Assembly: GCA_036004405.1 (NCBI GenBank)
Contig: DASYRM010000077.1
Coordinates: forward strand, 1 to 64,000
Reading direction: 5' to 3'
DNA length: 64,000 bases
Source: DASYRM01 sp036004405
GTDB taxonomy: Bacteria > Acidobacteriota > Vicinamibacteria > Vicinamibacterales > UBA2999
Shown here: positions 7,051-14,712 of the stretch, piece after piece
How the letters are laid out: each line of letters begins with the position of its first letter
How positions within the stretch are numbered: the stretch's first letter is position 1
Position numbers and translations under genes: made by a program
Notes under the pieces: model-generated
The model's database searches: none
What the model was told of the DNA's origin: nothing
Seen by the model: only the letters and a program-made list of their open reading frames with translations

Positions 7051-9783
7051 TCACGGACGCCGCATCCGCTCGAGCACGCCGCCAAGCGCACGGATTTCCT
7101 CGCCGTACTTCGCCCAGTCGCCGGCACGCTGGGCGGCAATCGCGCGGTCGTAGTGGGTGCGGGCCTCGGCCGCGAGGGCGTCGTTCCCGCCCGCGGTCGG
7201 GGCGGCACCCGCGGTCTGCGGCGCCGGCGTGGGTGCCGACGTCTGCGTGCCGGCCGGCGGTGTGGTCGCCGGCGCGGGCGCCGCACCGCGGGCGCCGAAG
7301 ATCCGCGCCAACCCCTCTTCGAGCGTGTCTTCCATCACGATCTGGTTCTGATACGCCACGATGACGCGGGTGAGCTCGGGGATGCGCCCGCCCGACGCCT
7401 TCAGATACAGCGGCCGCACGTAGATCAGCGACTCCTCGACCGGGATCACCATCAGCGTGCCCCAGATCACCGCCGACCCCTGCTGGTTCCACAGCGTGAT
7501 CTGCGGCGAAATCGTCTGGTCCTGGAGGATACGGCCCACAACTTGTCGCGGGCCGAAGACGAGTTTCTGCTTCGGGAACTCGAAGACGCGCAGCTTGCCG
7601 TAGTGCTCGCCGTCGCTGCGCGCCACCAGCCACGCCGCCAGGTTGTCGCGGCGCCGCGGCGTGTACGGAAGCATCTGGATGAACTCGGCGTCCCGCTCGC
7701 CGGGCAGCCGCATGATCGTGTAGTACGGCTGCATCGGGCGCGCGTCGCGCCCCTCGTCGATGGTCGGCACCTCCCACTGATCCTCGCGGTTGTAGAACAC
7801 CGCCGGCTGGGTCATGTGGTAGGTCGCGAACACGCGCGCCTGCAGCCCGAAGATGTCCTCCGGGTAGCGCACGTGCTCGCGGATGGCGGCCGGCATCGTG
7901 TCCATCGACACGAACAGCCCCGGGAACGCGCGGCCGTAGGCGGCGGCAATCGGGTCGCGCGTGTCGGCGAGGTACGCCGTGGTGGTGCCGTCATAGGCGT
8001 CGATGACGAACTTGACGGCATTGCGGATGTAGTTGACGCGGCCGTTGACCGGCGCCGAATACGGATAGCGCGTCGAGGTCGTGTAGGCGTCGGAGATCCA
8101 GAACAGCCGGCCGTCGGCCAGCACCAGATACGGGTCGCGATCGAACTCCAGGAAGGGAGCGATGGCCCGCACGCGCTCGCCGATCGCGCGGTTGAACAGG
8201 ATGCGGCTTTCGGGCGTGATGCCGTCGTTCAGCACGATCTGATACGCGCCGAATCGGAACGCGAACAGCAGCTTGCGCCAGAACGACGACAGCGGTACGC
8301 CCCCCTTGCCGGCGTACTCCTTGAAGACGTTGTCGTCGCCGCGCGGATAGTGGAACTCGCGCGTCTTGGTTTTGACGATGACGTAGTCGCTCGAGAACTC
8401 GCCGTAGTAGAGGCTGGGCTCGTCGATCGTGAAGGGCGGCGACGTCACCGGCGGGAGATCGCGGACGAACAGCACCGGCAGCCCTTCGCCGGTCACCTGG
8501 TTGACGGGCCCGAGCGTCAGCCCGTAGCCGTGCGTGAAGGTGAGGCGCTCGTTGACCCACGTGCGGTTCGGCAGGCTCGCCGAGTTGAGCTCGCGCGCCG
8601 AGAGCATCACCTGCCGCAGCTGGCCGCCCACACGGTAGCGATCGTTGTCCACCGAGCCGAACTCGTAATATGTCCGGATCTCCTGGATCTGCCCAAAGGT
8701 CTCGAGCAGCGGCTGGTGATCCCACAGCCGCACGTTGTCGAGCGTCGCGGCGTTGCGGCCGATGTCGGCCGACGTGAGCAGGGCGTCGCCCGACAGCTCG
8801 CGCTCCTCGACGCCATCGAGCCCGAAGGCGCGGCGCGTGGCATCGATGTTGTGCTGGATGTACGGCGACTCGCGGGTCTGCTCGTTGGGGGCGACGACGA
8901 AGCGCTGCATGGCGCTGCTGTACAGCTCGCCGCCGACGGAGACGAGGAGATAGAGGCCGACGGCGGCTGGAATCGGCCAGTTGCGCGGCGTGTACGCCTG
9001 CACCATCGCCAGCACCGCCCCCACGACGCACACGGCCGCGAGCAGGAGGCTGGCCGGCATGCGGCCCATCACGTCCGCATAGCTCGCCCCGAACAGCAGG
9101 GTGGTCGGCTCGAGCAGGTGCTCAGCGCGGTTCAGCCACGCGCCGACGCCGAGGAGCAGGAAGAACACCGCCGCGAGCGACGAGAGGTGCAGCCGTACCG
9201 CGCGCGTCATCGACAGGCGCCGTCCGAACCCGGAGGCCAGGCTGCCCGACACGAGGTAGAGCCCGCCGGCCACCAGCGCTGCCAGAATCACCAGCACCTG
9301 GCCGATCCCGCGCAGCACCTGCCAGAAGGGGAGCGCGAAGACGTAGAAACCGACGTCGAACCCCAGGATCGGATCGGCCTGGCCGAAGGAGCCGCCGTTC
9401 CGGAAGGTGAGCCAGAGGGGCCACTCGGCGGCGGCATACAGCCCGATGAGGACCGCCACCACGGTCATTCCGGCCAGCGCCAGACGCTGCACCTGTTCGC
9501 GCCCGGGCAGCTGCACCTCCAGCCCTTCGCGCGTGACGAACGTCGGGCGCCGATCGCCCATCGTCGCCACCGCGATACGGACGTTGAGCGCGAACCAGGC
9601 GACGCTGATCACCAGGGCGCCGACGAAGAGCAGCGACTGCGTCCGCAGGATGGTGGAGAACACCTGCTGAAAGCCGACCTCGCCGAACCACAGCCAGTCG
9701 GTGTAGTAGCGGACGATCTGCGGCATGGCGAGCGCCAGCAGCACGAACGCTGCAACACCGACAACACGACTGGATCGCGGCAT
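7051..9783 (-). CDS. UPF0182 family membrane protein
   Basis: 910 residues. The N-terminal third has about seven transmembrane helices, including the family's DWLWFGEVGFQQVF and FALNVRIAV segments. A large, probably extracytoplasmic domain follows (THGYGLTLGPVNQV, YYGEFSSDYVIVKT, FVIDAYDGTTTAY, FGLQARVFATYH). The C-terminus has an Ala/Pro-rich linker and a short helical tail (HYDRAIAAQRAGDWAKYGEE). UPF0182 (COG1615) is widespread, but its biochemical role is not known. I preferred the ATG at 9783 over a GTG at 9789 because AGGGTG lies at a good distance. Second to last in the minus-strand run. Confidence 0.9.
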   Translation of the reverse strand: MPRSSRVVGVAAFVLLALAMPQIVRYYTDWLWFGEVGFQQVFSTILRTQSLLFVGALVISVAWFALNVRIAVATMGDRRPTFVTREGLEVQLPGREQVQRLALAGMTVVAVLIGLYAAAEWPLWLTFRNGGSFGQADPILGFDVGFYVFALPFWQVLRGIGQVLVILAALVAGGLYLVSGSLASGFGRRLSMTRAVRLHLSSLAAVFFLLLGVGAWLNRAEHLLEPTTLLFGASYADVMGRMPASLLLAAVCVVGAVLAMVQAYTPRNWPIPAAVGLYLLVSVGGELYSSAMQRFVVAPNEQTRESPYIQHNIDATRRAFGLDGVEERELSGDALLTSADIGRNAATLDNVRLWDHQPLLETFGQIQEIRTYYEFGSVDNDRYRVGGQLRQVMLSARELNSASLPNRTWVNERLTFTHGYGLTLGPVNQVTGEGLPVLFVRDLPPVTSPPFTIDEPSLYYGEFSSDYVIVKTKTREFHYPRGDDNVFKEYAGKGGVPLSSFWRKLLFAFRFGAYQIVLNDGITPESRILFNRAIGERVRAIAPFLEFDRDPYLVLADGRLFWISDAYTTSTRYPYSAPVNGRVNYIRNAVKFVIDAYDGTTTAYLADTRDPIAAAYGRAFPGLFVSMDTMPAAIREHVRYPEDIFGLQARVFATYHMTQPAVFYNREDQWEVPTIDEGRDARPMQPYYTIMRLPGERDAEFIQMLPYTPRRRDNLAAWLVARSDGEHYGKLRVFEFPKQKLVFGPRQVVGRILQDQTISPQITLWNQQGSAVIWGTLMVIPVEESLIYVRPLYLKASGGRIPELTRVIVAYQNQIVMEDTLEEGLARIFGARGAAPAPATTPPAGTQTSAPTPAPQTAGAAPTAGGNDALAAEARTHYDRAIAAQRAGDWAKYGEEIRALGGVLERMRRP

Positions 9784-9810
9784 GGTCACCCTGGGCAGCG
9801 CGACAGCCTG

Positions 9811-10806
9811 CTAGGAACGGCTAGGAGCGTAGCGTCTGCTGGCTGATTGAAGATCGGACTGGATCTCATTAGCAAGCGCCGCCGGCTCCAGCACACGCGC
9901 CAGCGGTCCCCAGCCCAGGATCCAGCTGCGCAGCGCCCAGTCGTGGCAGACCCGCATCGACAGGTGGATACGGCCGCCATCGGCCTCCTTGAGCTCCTGC
10001 GACGGGTGCCAGATGCGCGCGCGGACGTAGGGGGCGATGCGGGCCTCGAACTCGATCTCGACCGGCGCCGTCGGCCCCGAGTAGACGCCGAGCGAATTGC
10101 CGAACACGTCGTCGGCCAGGTCCTTGTGCGGCGTGAACGTCTGCTTCTCGAGCGCCACCGATTCGATGCGGCTCACGGCAAAGGTGCGGACGTCGTCGTA
10201 TTCCGGCACGAAGGCCAGCAGGTAGAGCTCGCCCTGGGCAAAGGCGATGCGATAGGGGTGGATCAGATAGTCCTTGTCGCGCGCGCTCGACACCGAGTGA
10301 TAGCGCATCGCCGCCACGCGGTGGTGCAGCGTGGCTTCGAGCAGCCGCGCCATCACGTCGGCCTGTCTCTCGTCGCCACCGGCCGCGCCGGGCGCGGGCT
10401 TGGCGGCCAGTATGCCCGGCATGGCGTCGAGGAACTGGCGCATCCGCGGCGACAGCATCTTCTCGATGCGCGCGAACGCCATCGTGAGGTCGCGCCGGAA
10501 CGGCGCGCCCGCCACCGATTCGAGAAGGTTGCGGCTCAGATACAGCGCGCACAGCTCGGCGAGCGTGAACCCGGTTTCGAGCCCCTTGAGCACCTGTCCT
10601 TCCAGGCGCCAGCGCACACGCCCGTCGGCATCCTTCTCGTCGTAGAGAGGGAAGCCGGCCTCCTGGAGCGCGGCGAGATCCCGCCGGATCGTGCGGGTCG
10701 TCACGCCGAGCTCGTCGGCGAGCGGGTCGATGGCGATGCCGTGGCGCGCGGTCTCGAGCGCGTGCAGCACCTTCCATTGCCGGATGACTTCCTGATTGCG
10801 CGGCAC
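9811..10806 (-). CDS. WYL-domain transcriptional regulator
   Basis: 331 residues with a GTG start (MPRNQEVIRQWKVLHALE). Residues 1-60 form a DeoR-like winged helix-turn-helix (DELGVTTRTIRRDLAALQEAGFPL). The middle and C-terminal part is the WYL domain (HPYRIAFAQGELYLLAFVPEYDDVRTFAVSRIESV), followed by a C-terminal extension ending near residue 325. WYL regulators sense ligands, often nucleic acids or nucleotides, through the WYL pocket. No target is visible here. The gene lies 6 bases downstream of the S4 gene and 27 bases upstream of UPF0182, so it is probably co-transcribed rather than autonomously placed. Confidence 0.9.
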   Translation of the reverse strand: MPRNQEVIRQWKVLHALETARHGIAIDPLADELGVTTRTIRRDLAALQEAGFPLYDEKDADGRVRWRLEGQVLKGLETGFTLAELCALYLSRNLLESVAGAPFRRDLTMAFARIEKMLSPRMRQFLDAMPGILAAKPAPGAAGGDERQADVMARLLEATLHHRVAAMRYHSVSSARDKDYLIHPYRIAFAQGELYLLAFVPEYDDVRTFAVSRIESVALEKQTFTPHKDLADDVFGNSLGVYSGPTAPVEIEFEARIAPYVRARIWHPSQELKEADGGRIHLSMRVCHDWALRSWILGWGPLARVLEPAALANEIQSDLQSASRRYAPSRS

Positions 10807-10812
10807 CGGCGG

Positions 10813-11187
10813 CTACTGGCCTTCCTTGGAGCGGCGGATCTCGCGCCGGCGGTTACGGTCCGGCGTGCCCGCCGCCTGCTGGGCCGCACGGAACACGCGC
10901 TCGGCGCGACGCATCTCGATCTCCTCGGCCGTCGGCTTGGGCGTCACGTCGTCGTAGAGCGCACGGGCCTCGGCCTTCTTGACATGCTGATCGATCAGGA
11001 TGCGGACGATCACGTCCTGATACCGGCCGAAGCCGCGGTTGATGCGGATGCGGTCGCCCTCGCGCAGAACCCGATGCGGCTTGGCGTGATCGCCGTTCAC
11101 CTCGACCTTGCCGCCCTCGCACCCGCGCTTGGCCTCCGAGCGGGTCTTATAGAGACACGCCACATCGAGCCACGCATCGACCCGCAT
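10813..11187 (-). CDS. S4-domain RNA-binding protein, Hsp15-like
   Basis: 124 residues. Residues 1-60 are an S4 alpha-L RNA-binding fold: MRVDAWLDVACLYKTRSEAK, then GKVEVNGDHAKPHRVLREGD. A basic C-terminal tail follows (DRNRRREIRRSKEGQ). This resembles Hsp15/RlbA-type proteins, which bind ribosomal RNA or stalled 50S particles. The assignment to that exact role is inference. It lies 9 bases after the peptidyl-prolyl isomerase stop. Confidence 0.88.
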   Translation of the reverse strand: MRVDAWLDVACLYKTRSEAKRGCEGGKVEVNGDHAKPHRVLREGDRIRINRGFGRYQDVIVRILIDQHVKKAEARALYDDVTPKPTAEEIEMRRAERVFRAAQQAAGTPDRNRRREIRRSKEGQ

Positions 11188-11196
11188 CGGCGGCCG

Positions 11197-12270
11197 TCAG
11201 ATGAGGATTTCGATCTTGCCCTTGGCGCGGAGCCCGGCCACGAAGGCCTGCGTCTCGCGCTGGCGGTTCTGGTTCTCGAGGAACTGCGTCAGTTGCGGGC
11301 GCACCTCGTCGAGCGGCACCGTGCGCGCCACCTGTTTCTCGGCCACCTTGATGATGTGGAACCCGAACTGCGTCTCCACCACATCGCTCACCGCGCCGGG
11401 CGCCAGCTTGAACGCCACCTCGTTGAACGGCCCCACCATCTGGCCGGGCTGGAAGTAGCCGAGGTCGCCCCCCTGGATCGCGCTGCCCGGATCCTCCGAA
11501 TTCTGTTTGGCGAGCGCGGCGAAGTCTTCGCCCGCCTTGATCTTCTTCAGCAGCCCCTCGGCCTTGGCGCGCGCCTTCGCCTTGGTGGCCGCGTCGGCGG
11601 TCTGCGGAACCGCCACGAGAATGTGGCTGGCGCGTACGCGCTCGCCCTGCTGGAAGCGTTGGGGATTCTGCTTGTAAAACTCGTCGATCTGCTCCGGTGT
11701 GGCGGTGACCTTGTCCTTGAGCGCGTCGCCCAGCATCTTGTTGATGGCCAGGTCCTGGCGCTGATCGGCGCGGAACTTGTCGATCGTCACCTGCTGTGCC
11801 GCGAGCATCTGCTTGAACACGTCTTCGGACTGGAACTGCTTGGCGATCTCGGCAATACGCTTGTCCACGTCGGCGTCCGGGATGCTGACATTCCGCGCCT
11901 TCACTTCCTGGCTGAGGAGCCGCAGGCCCACGAGCTGATCGAGCAGGCCGCGGTAGATCTCGTTGCGCCGCTCGGCGGGCACCGGGCCGCCGGCGCGCCC
12001 CTCGATCGTTTTCAACGCACGCTCGAAGTCCGCCTTGGTGATCGCGTCGCCGTTGACGCGTGCGACCACGTCCGGCAGCTGCGCCGGCACCGGTTTTGGG
12101 GGCTCTGCGGTGGGCACCGCGGCGGCGCCTGGTGCGGCGGCCGGCTTGCCATCCTTGGGCAGGCCGAGCGCTTCGGCCGCCTTGTCGGGTGTGGCGGTGC
12201 CTTTCGAACATCCAACGAGGCCCACAGCCGCTGCGAAGGCGAGCACGGGCACGAGACTCGGTCGTGACAT
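11197..12270 (-). CDS. Parvulin-type peptidyl-prolyl isomerase lipoprotein (SurA/PrsA-like)
   Basis: 357 residues. The lipobox LVGC ends at Cys21, so the protein is probably lipid-anchored to an envelope membrane. Residues 70-190 form the N-terminal chaperone helices (LPDVVARVNGDAITKADFER, then LRLLSQEVKARNV). The parvulin domain runs about 205-320: RVRASHILVAV, GDLGYFQPGQMVGPFNEVAF, FGFHIIKV. The role expected from the family is folding of exported and outer-membrane proteins. It is the first gene of the minus-strand run and is divergent from tRNA-Phe. Confidence 0.92.
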   Translation of the reverse strand: MSRPSLVPVLAFAAAVGLVGCSKGTATPDKAAEALGLPKDGKPAAAPGAAAVPTAEPPKPVPAQLPDVVARVNGDAITKADFERALKTIEGRAGGPVPAERRNEIYRGLLDQLVGLRLLSQEVKARNVSIPDADVDKRIAEIAKQFQSEDVFKQMLAAQQVTIDKFRADQRQDLAINKMLGDALKDKVTATPEQIDEFYKQNPQRFQQGERVRASHILVAVPQTADAATKAKARAKAEGLLKKIKAGEDFAALAKQNSEDPGSAIQGGDLGYFQPGQMVGPFNEVAFKLAPGAVSDVVETQFGFHIIKVAEKQVARTVPLDEVRPQLTQFLENQNRQRETQAFVAGLRAKGKIEILI

Positions 12271-12361
12271 CTACCTAGAGTACGTGTTCAGCGTGTTATA
12301 CTCAACGTTCTGTTCGGCTTGCAGGAAAGTGCGCAGGACGGGCGGCGTCAGCAACCTGGAT

Positions 12362-12437
12362 GGCTAGGTAGCTCAGTTGGTAGAGCATACGACTGAAAAT
12401 CGTAGTGTCGCCAGTTCGATTCTGGCCCTGGCCACCA
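12362..12437 (+). tRNA. tRNA-Phe (GAA anticodon)
   Basis: 76 bases, folds completely. The acceptor stem is GGCTAGG with CCTGGCC (one T-G pair), the D arm GCTC-AGAGC, the anticodon stem TACGA/TCGTA around loop CTGAAAA (anticodon GAA), and the T arm GCCAG/CTGGC with loop TTCGATT. CCA is encoded. A TATACT box at 12297-12302 may be its -10 element. Confidence 0.97.
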
Positions 12438-12439
12438 AC

Positions 12440-12568
12440 CTTCGCTCTCTGTCTTGCGAAGGTTGCCCACCGTAGCGCCATAGGCGCGAAGGTGGGCTTT
12501 CCAAGTTCTCAGAGAGCTTCGGTTGGCAAGCCACGCACGGGCCGCCTGAAGGCGGCCCCTACGACTGA
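12440..12568. repeat. Composite palindromic repeat after tRNA-Phe
   Basis: Three hairpins in a row: AACCTTCGC with GCGAAGGTT, CCCACC(GTAGCGCC...) with GGTGGG, and at 12540-12568 GGGCCGCCTGAAGGCGGCCC followed by CTACG. The CCCACCGTAG...GAAGG form also occurs inside the RNase P RNA at about 54405-54429. No T-rich tail follows, so it is not a classical terminator. Confidence 0.7.
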
Positions 12569-12570
12569 GG

Positions 12571-13611
12571 CTACGACGCGGCGGCGGCGGCGACTTCCGC
12601 GGTGTCGCGAATCAGCCCAAGCTCCCGGCGCACACGATCCTCGATGGCCTGGCGCACCAGCGGGTTGTCCTTGAGGAACTGCTTGGCGTTTTCGCGCCCC
12701 TGACCGAGGCGCTCGCCCGAGTAGGCGAACCACGCGCCGCTCTTCTCGACGATGCGCTTGTCCACGGCCAGGTCGAGCAGGTCGCCTTCCTTGGAGATGC
12801 CCTCGCCGTACATGACGTCGAACTCCGCCTCGCGGAACGGCGGCGCCATCTTGTTCTTCACGATCTTCACGCGCGTACGGCCGCCCACCATCTGGTCGCC
12901 GTCCTTGATGCTGGCGATGCGGCGGATGTCGATGCGCACCGAGGCGTAGAACTTGAGCGCGCGGCCGCCGGTGGTGGTTTCGGGGTTGCCGAACATGACG
13001 CCGATCTTCTCGCGCAGCTGGTTGATGAAGATGAGCGTGGTCTTCGACTTCGACACCACGCCGGTGAGCTTGCGCAGCGCCTGCGACATGAGGCGCGCCT
13101 GCAGGCCCATCTGCGCTTCGCCCATCTCGCCCTCGATTTCGGCCTTGGGCACCAGCGCCGCCACCGAGTCCACGACGACGACGTCGACGCTGTTGGACCG
13201 GACCAGCACTTCCACGATTTCGAGCGCCTGCTCGCCATTGTCCGGCTGCGACACGAGGAGGTTGTCGAGCTCGACGCCGAGCTTCTGCGCATACGCGGCG
13301 TCGAGCGCGTGCTCGGCGTCCACGAAGGCCGCCATCCCGCCCGCCTTCTGGGCCTCGGCTATCACCTGCAGGGCCAGCGTCGTCTTACCCGACGATTCCG
13401 GCCCGAAGATCTCGACCACACGGCCGCGGGGCACGCCGCCGATGCCGAGGGCGTAGTCGATACTGATGGAGCCGGTCGAGATGGATTCGACCGGCGCGAT
13501 CGAACCTTTCTGGCCCAGGCGCATGATGGCGCCCTTGCCGAACTGTTTCTCGATCTGGCCGACGGCCATGTCAATGGCCTTGGTGCGTTCCTTCAGGTCT
13601 TCGAGCGCCAT
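12571..13611 (-). CDS. recA: Recombinase RecA
   Basis: 346 residues, the standard size. Family start MALEDLKERTKAIDMAVGQI; Walker A GPESSGKTT; Walker B VVVVDSVAALVP; the L1/L2 DNA loops carry MSQALRKLTG and FINQLREKIGVMFGNPE. It forms nucleoprotein filaments on single-stranded DNA for strand exchange and drives LexA autocleavage. It is preceded by a strong promoter (13690-13718) and a weak LexA-like dyad at 13639-13653. It is the only gene of its transcription unit; the stop lies just outside a dispersed palindrome. Confidence 0.98.
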   Translation of the reverse strand: MALEDLKERTKAIDMAVGQIEKQFGKGAIMRLGQKGSIAPVESISTGSISIDYALGIGGVPRGRVVEIFGPESSGKTTLALQVIAEAQKAGGMAAFVDAEHALDAAYAQKLGVELDNLLVSQPDNGEQALEIVEVLVRSNSVDVVVVDSVAALVPKAEIEGEMGEAQMGLQARLMSQALRKLTGVVSKSKTTLIFINQLREKIGVMFGNPETTTGGRALKFYASVRIDIRRIASIKDGDQMVGGRTRVKIVKNKMAPPFREAEFDVMYGEGISKEGDLLDLAVDKRIVEKSGAWFAYSGERLGQGRENAKQFLKDNPLVRQAIEDRVRRELGLIRDTAEVAAAAAS

Positions 13612-13689
13612 GCAGTCTCCTTAGGTGTTTGGCCGTGTGAACACGAGCATGTCTTGGTGGTGTGACAGGGAAGGTCACGGCCGGAAGCG

Positions 13690-13718
13690 ATCCTAGAAAC
13701 GCACCAAGCGAAAGTCAA
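13690..13718 (-). promoter_or_regulatory. Sigma-70-type promoter of recA
   Basis: On the minus strand TTGACT (13718-13713), a 17-base spacer and TAGGAT (13695-13690). Predicted transcription start is near 13683, leaving a leader of about 70 bases before the recA ATG. Box quality and spacing are close to consensus. Confidence 0.75.
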
Positions 13719-13724
13719 GCGAAA

Positions 13725-13840
13725 ATCTGGGACGGGGACCCAGGCCAACTCCCCGTTATTGCGGGGCTTAGGTAGGCCGTGAAGGCCTGCGCCTTAAAAG
13801 ACCCAGCGGATCCGGGATTAGGATCTTGCCGCTCCCAGAT
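13725..13840 (+). ncRNA. Candidate structured RNA, unassigned
   Basis: ATCTGGGA (13725-13732) and TCCCAGAT (13833-13840) are perfect complements closing 116 bases. Inside, CCCCG can pair either with the upstream CGGGGA or with the downstream CGGGG around TTATTG, so the two hairpins exclude each other. Further inside are GGCC-GTGAA-GGCC and a GCGG/CCGC stem. The strand is not certain because the ends are palindromic; plus is chosen since it faces away from recA. It could be a 6S-like RNA or a leader of the small genes downstream. I recognise no known family. Confidence 0.3.
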
Positions 13841-14029
13841 CGGGCCGGATCGCGCTTCCTTCTACCTCGCAAGGTGGCGTGTAGGCACTACCCGTGTGGG
13901 AAGGAGGTTCACGCGTGGTTGGTAGGTTATCGGTGGCGGGGACCTTTATGGAACTTGGCTGCTGCGGTCAAGCGCACACGCGTACGAGGCTGCGCCTGTG
14001 ACGTCGAAGCGGAAGGCGCCGAAGAAGCG
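13841..14029. other. Non-coding stretch with one further hairpin
   Basis: CTTCCTTCT (13855-13863) can pair with GGGAAGGAGG (13899-13908), enclosing two small hairpins (ACCT-AGGT and GTAG-CTAC). A reading frame is open through here into the next gene, but its peptide looks random. I see no gene. Confidence 0.4.
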
Positions 14030-14200
14030 ATGAGCCCGACAAGGTGGGTGCGTCTTGCCCAAGGCGTGCTGGCGGTGCTCCTGGCGGCTGGTGGCGCTGT
14101 CGTCGCGCGATTGCCCTACTGGGCGGCGATAGCCCTGATAGGCGTCGTCGCGAACGCGGCCGTCATTCGAGTACTTCGGAAAGAGACGCTAAGTCGCTGA
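14030..14200 (+). CDS. Small membrane protein, 56 residues
   Basis: MSPTRWVRLAQGVLAVLLAA begins a short protein with two likely transmembrane helices (about 8-25 and 30-47) and a basic tail (RVLRKETLSR). No family is recognised. I took the ATG at 14030, since the frame upstream to 13826 gives an implausible peptide. Its stop abuts the ATG of the next small gene, which favours a translated pair. Confidence 0.4.
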   Translation: MSPTRWVRLAQGVLAVLLAAGGAVVARLPYWAAIALIGVVANAAVIRVLRKETLSR

Positions 14201-14446
14201 ATGGACAGGCATGCGCGAGAAGAGGAAGGTGGCGAAAGAGCGGTGAGGCTGGAGCGCAAGTTGGCGATCCTGGCGGTCGCGCTGTGGTTGATTGCAGTGG
14301 GGTTTGTGGTGTGGAAGGCCTCTACTCATCCTTGCGTCGAATACTCGACAGTTCACGTGCCGGCGCGGGTGGTCGAACGTGCGCGCACAAGTGGCGGTAC
14401 AACTGTCGTTCCAGCACACGATGAAGTCGTCTGCGTGAAGCGATAG
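14201..14446 (+). CDS. Small single-pass membrane protein, 81 residues
   Basis: A charged N-terminus (MDRHAREEEGGERAVRLERK), then one transmembrane helix (LAILAVALWLIAVGFVVW), then a roughly 40-residue extracytoplasmic tail with two cysteines (HPCVEYS and EVVCVKR). A GTG at 14243 is an alternative start and would leave the helix at the N-terminus. No recognised family. It directly follows the previous small gene. The 266 bases after it hold no gene, only a palindromic repeat near 14630. Confidence 0.45.
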   Translation: MDRHAREEEGGERAVRLERKLAILAVALWLIAVGFVVWKASTHPCVEYSTVHVPARVVERARTSGGTTVVPAHDEVVCVKR

Positions 14447-14627
14447 ATCGGATAAACCACTATAGGAGAGGCATTTCGGCCATGCGCACACTTGGGTTTG
14501 TGAACGATCGAATTACCCGAACATGTGTGCAGGTTGGGGGCGGGGGAGCCGAGAATTAAGACTTAGCGGACAGGGGACTTTCGCCTCAGCCGTCGGCGTA
14601 TCGCCTATTCTGCCACTCGGGATCGAG

Positions 14628-14675
14628 AGGCGGGTCTAAAGACCCGCAACTACGTACGTCAGGCGGACCTGACTT
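14628..14675. repeat. Short palindromic repeat with CTACGTA tail
   Basis: GCGGGTC-TAAA-GACCCGC hairpin (14630-14647) followed by ACTACGTACGTC and AGGCGGACCT. It is the same design as the repeats at 6134 and 16213. It lies in the 266-base gap between the small membrane gene and the thiolase end; no gene is seen in that gap. Confidence 0.65.
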
Positions 14676-14712
14676 GACCACGGTAGCTTTAGCGCAGGTG
14701 GAAGGTCCTCCT

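Noticed and set aside
6979..9846. A 955-residue open frame on the plus strand opposite the UPF0182 gene
   Set aside because: High GC leaves antisense frames open. The peptide is rich in Arg, His, Gln and Ala without motifs, while the minus strand encodes a clear conserved protein.
12440..12510. Rho-independent terminator after tRNA-Phe
   Set aside because: The hairpins have no following T-tract and match dispersed repeats.
13725..13840. Identification of the structured element as 6S RNA or SRP RNA
   Set aside because: No SRP tetraloop core is present and the 6S central bubble cannot be shown by eye; left as unassigned.
13826..14029. N-terminal extension of the 56-residue membrane protein
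   Set aside because: The peptide looks random and covers hairpin-forming sequence; the ATG at 14030 is more plausible.
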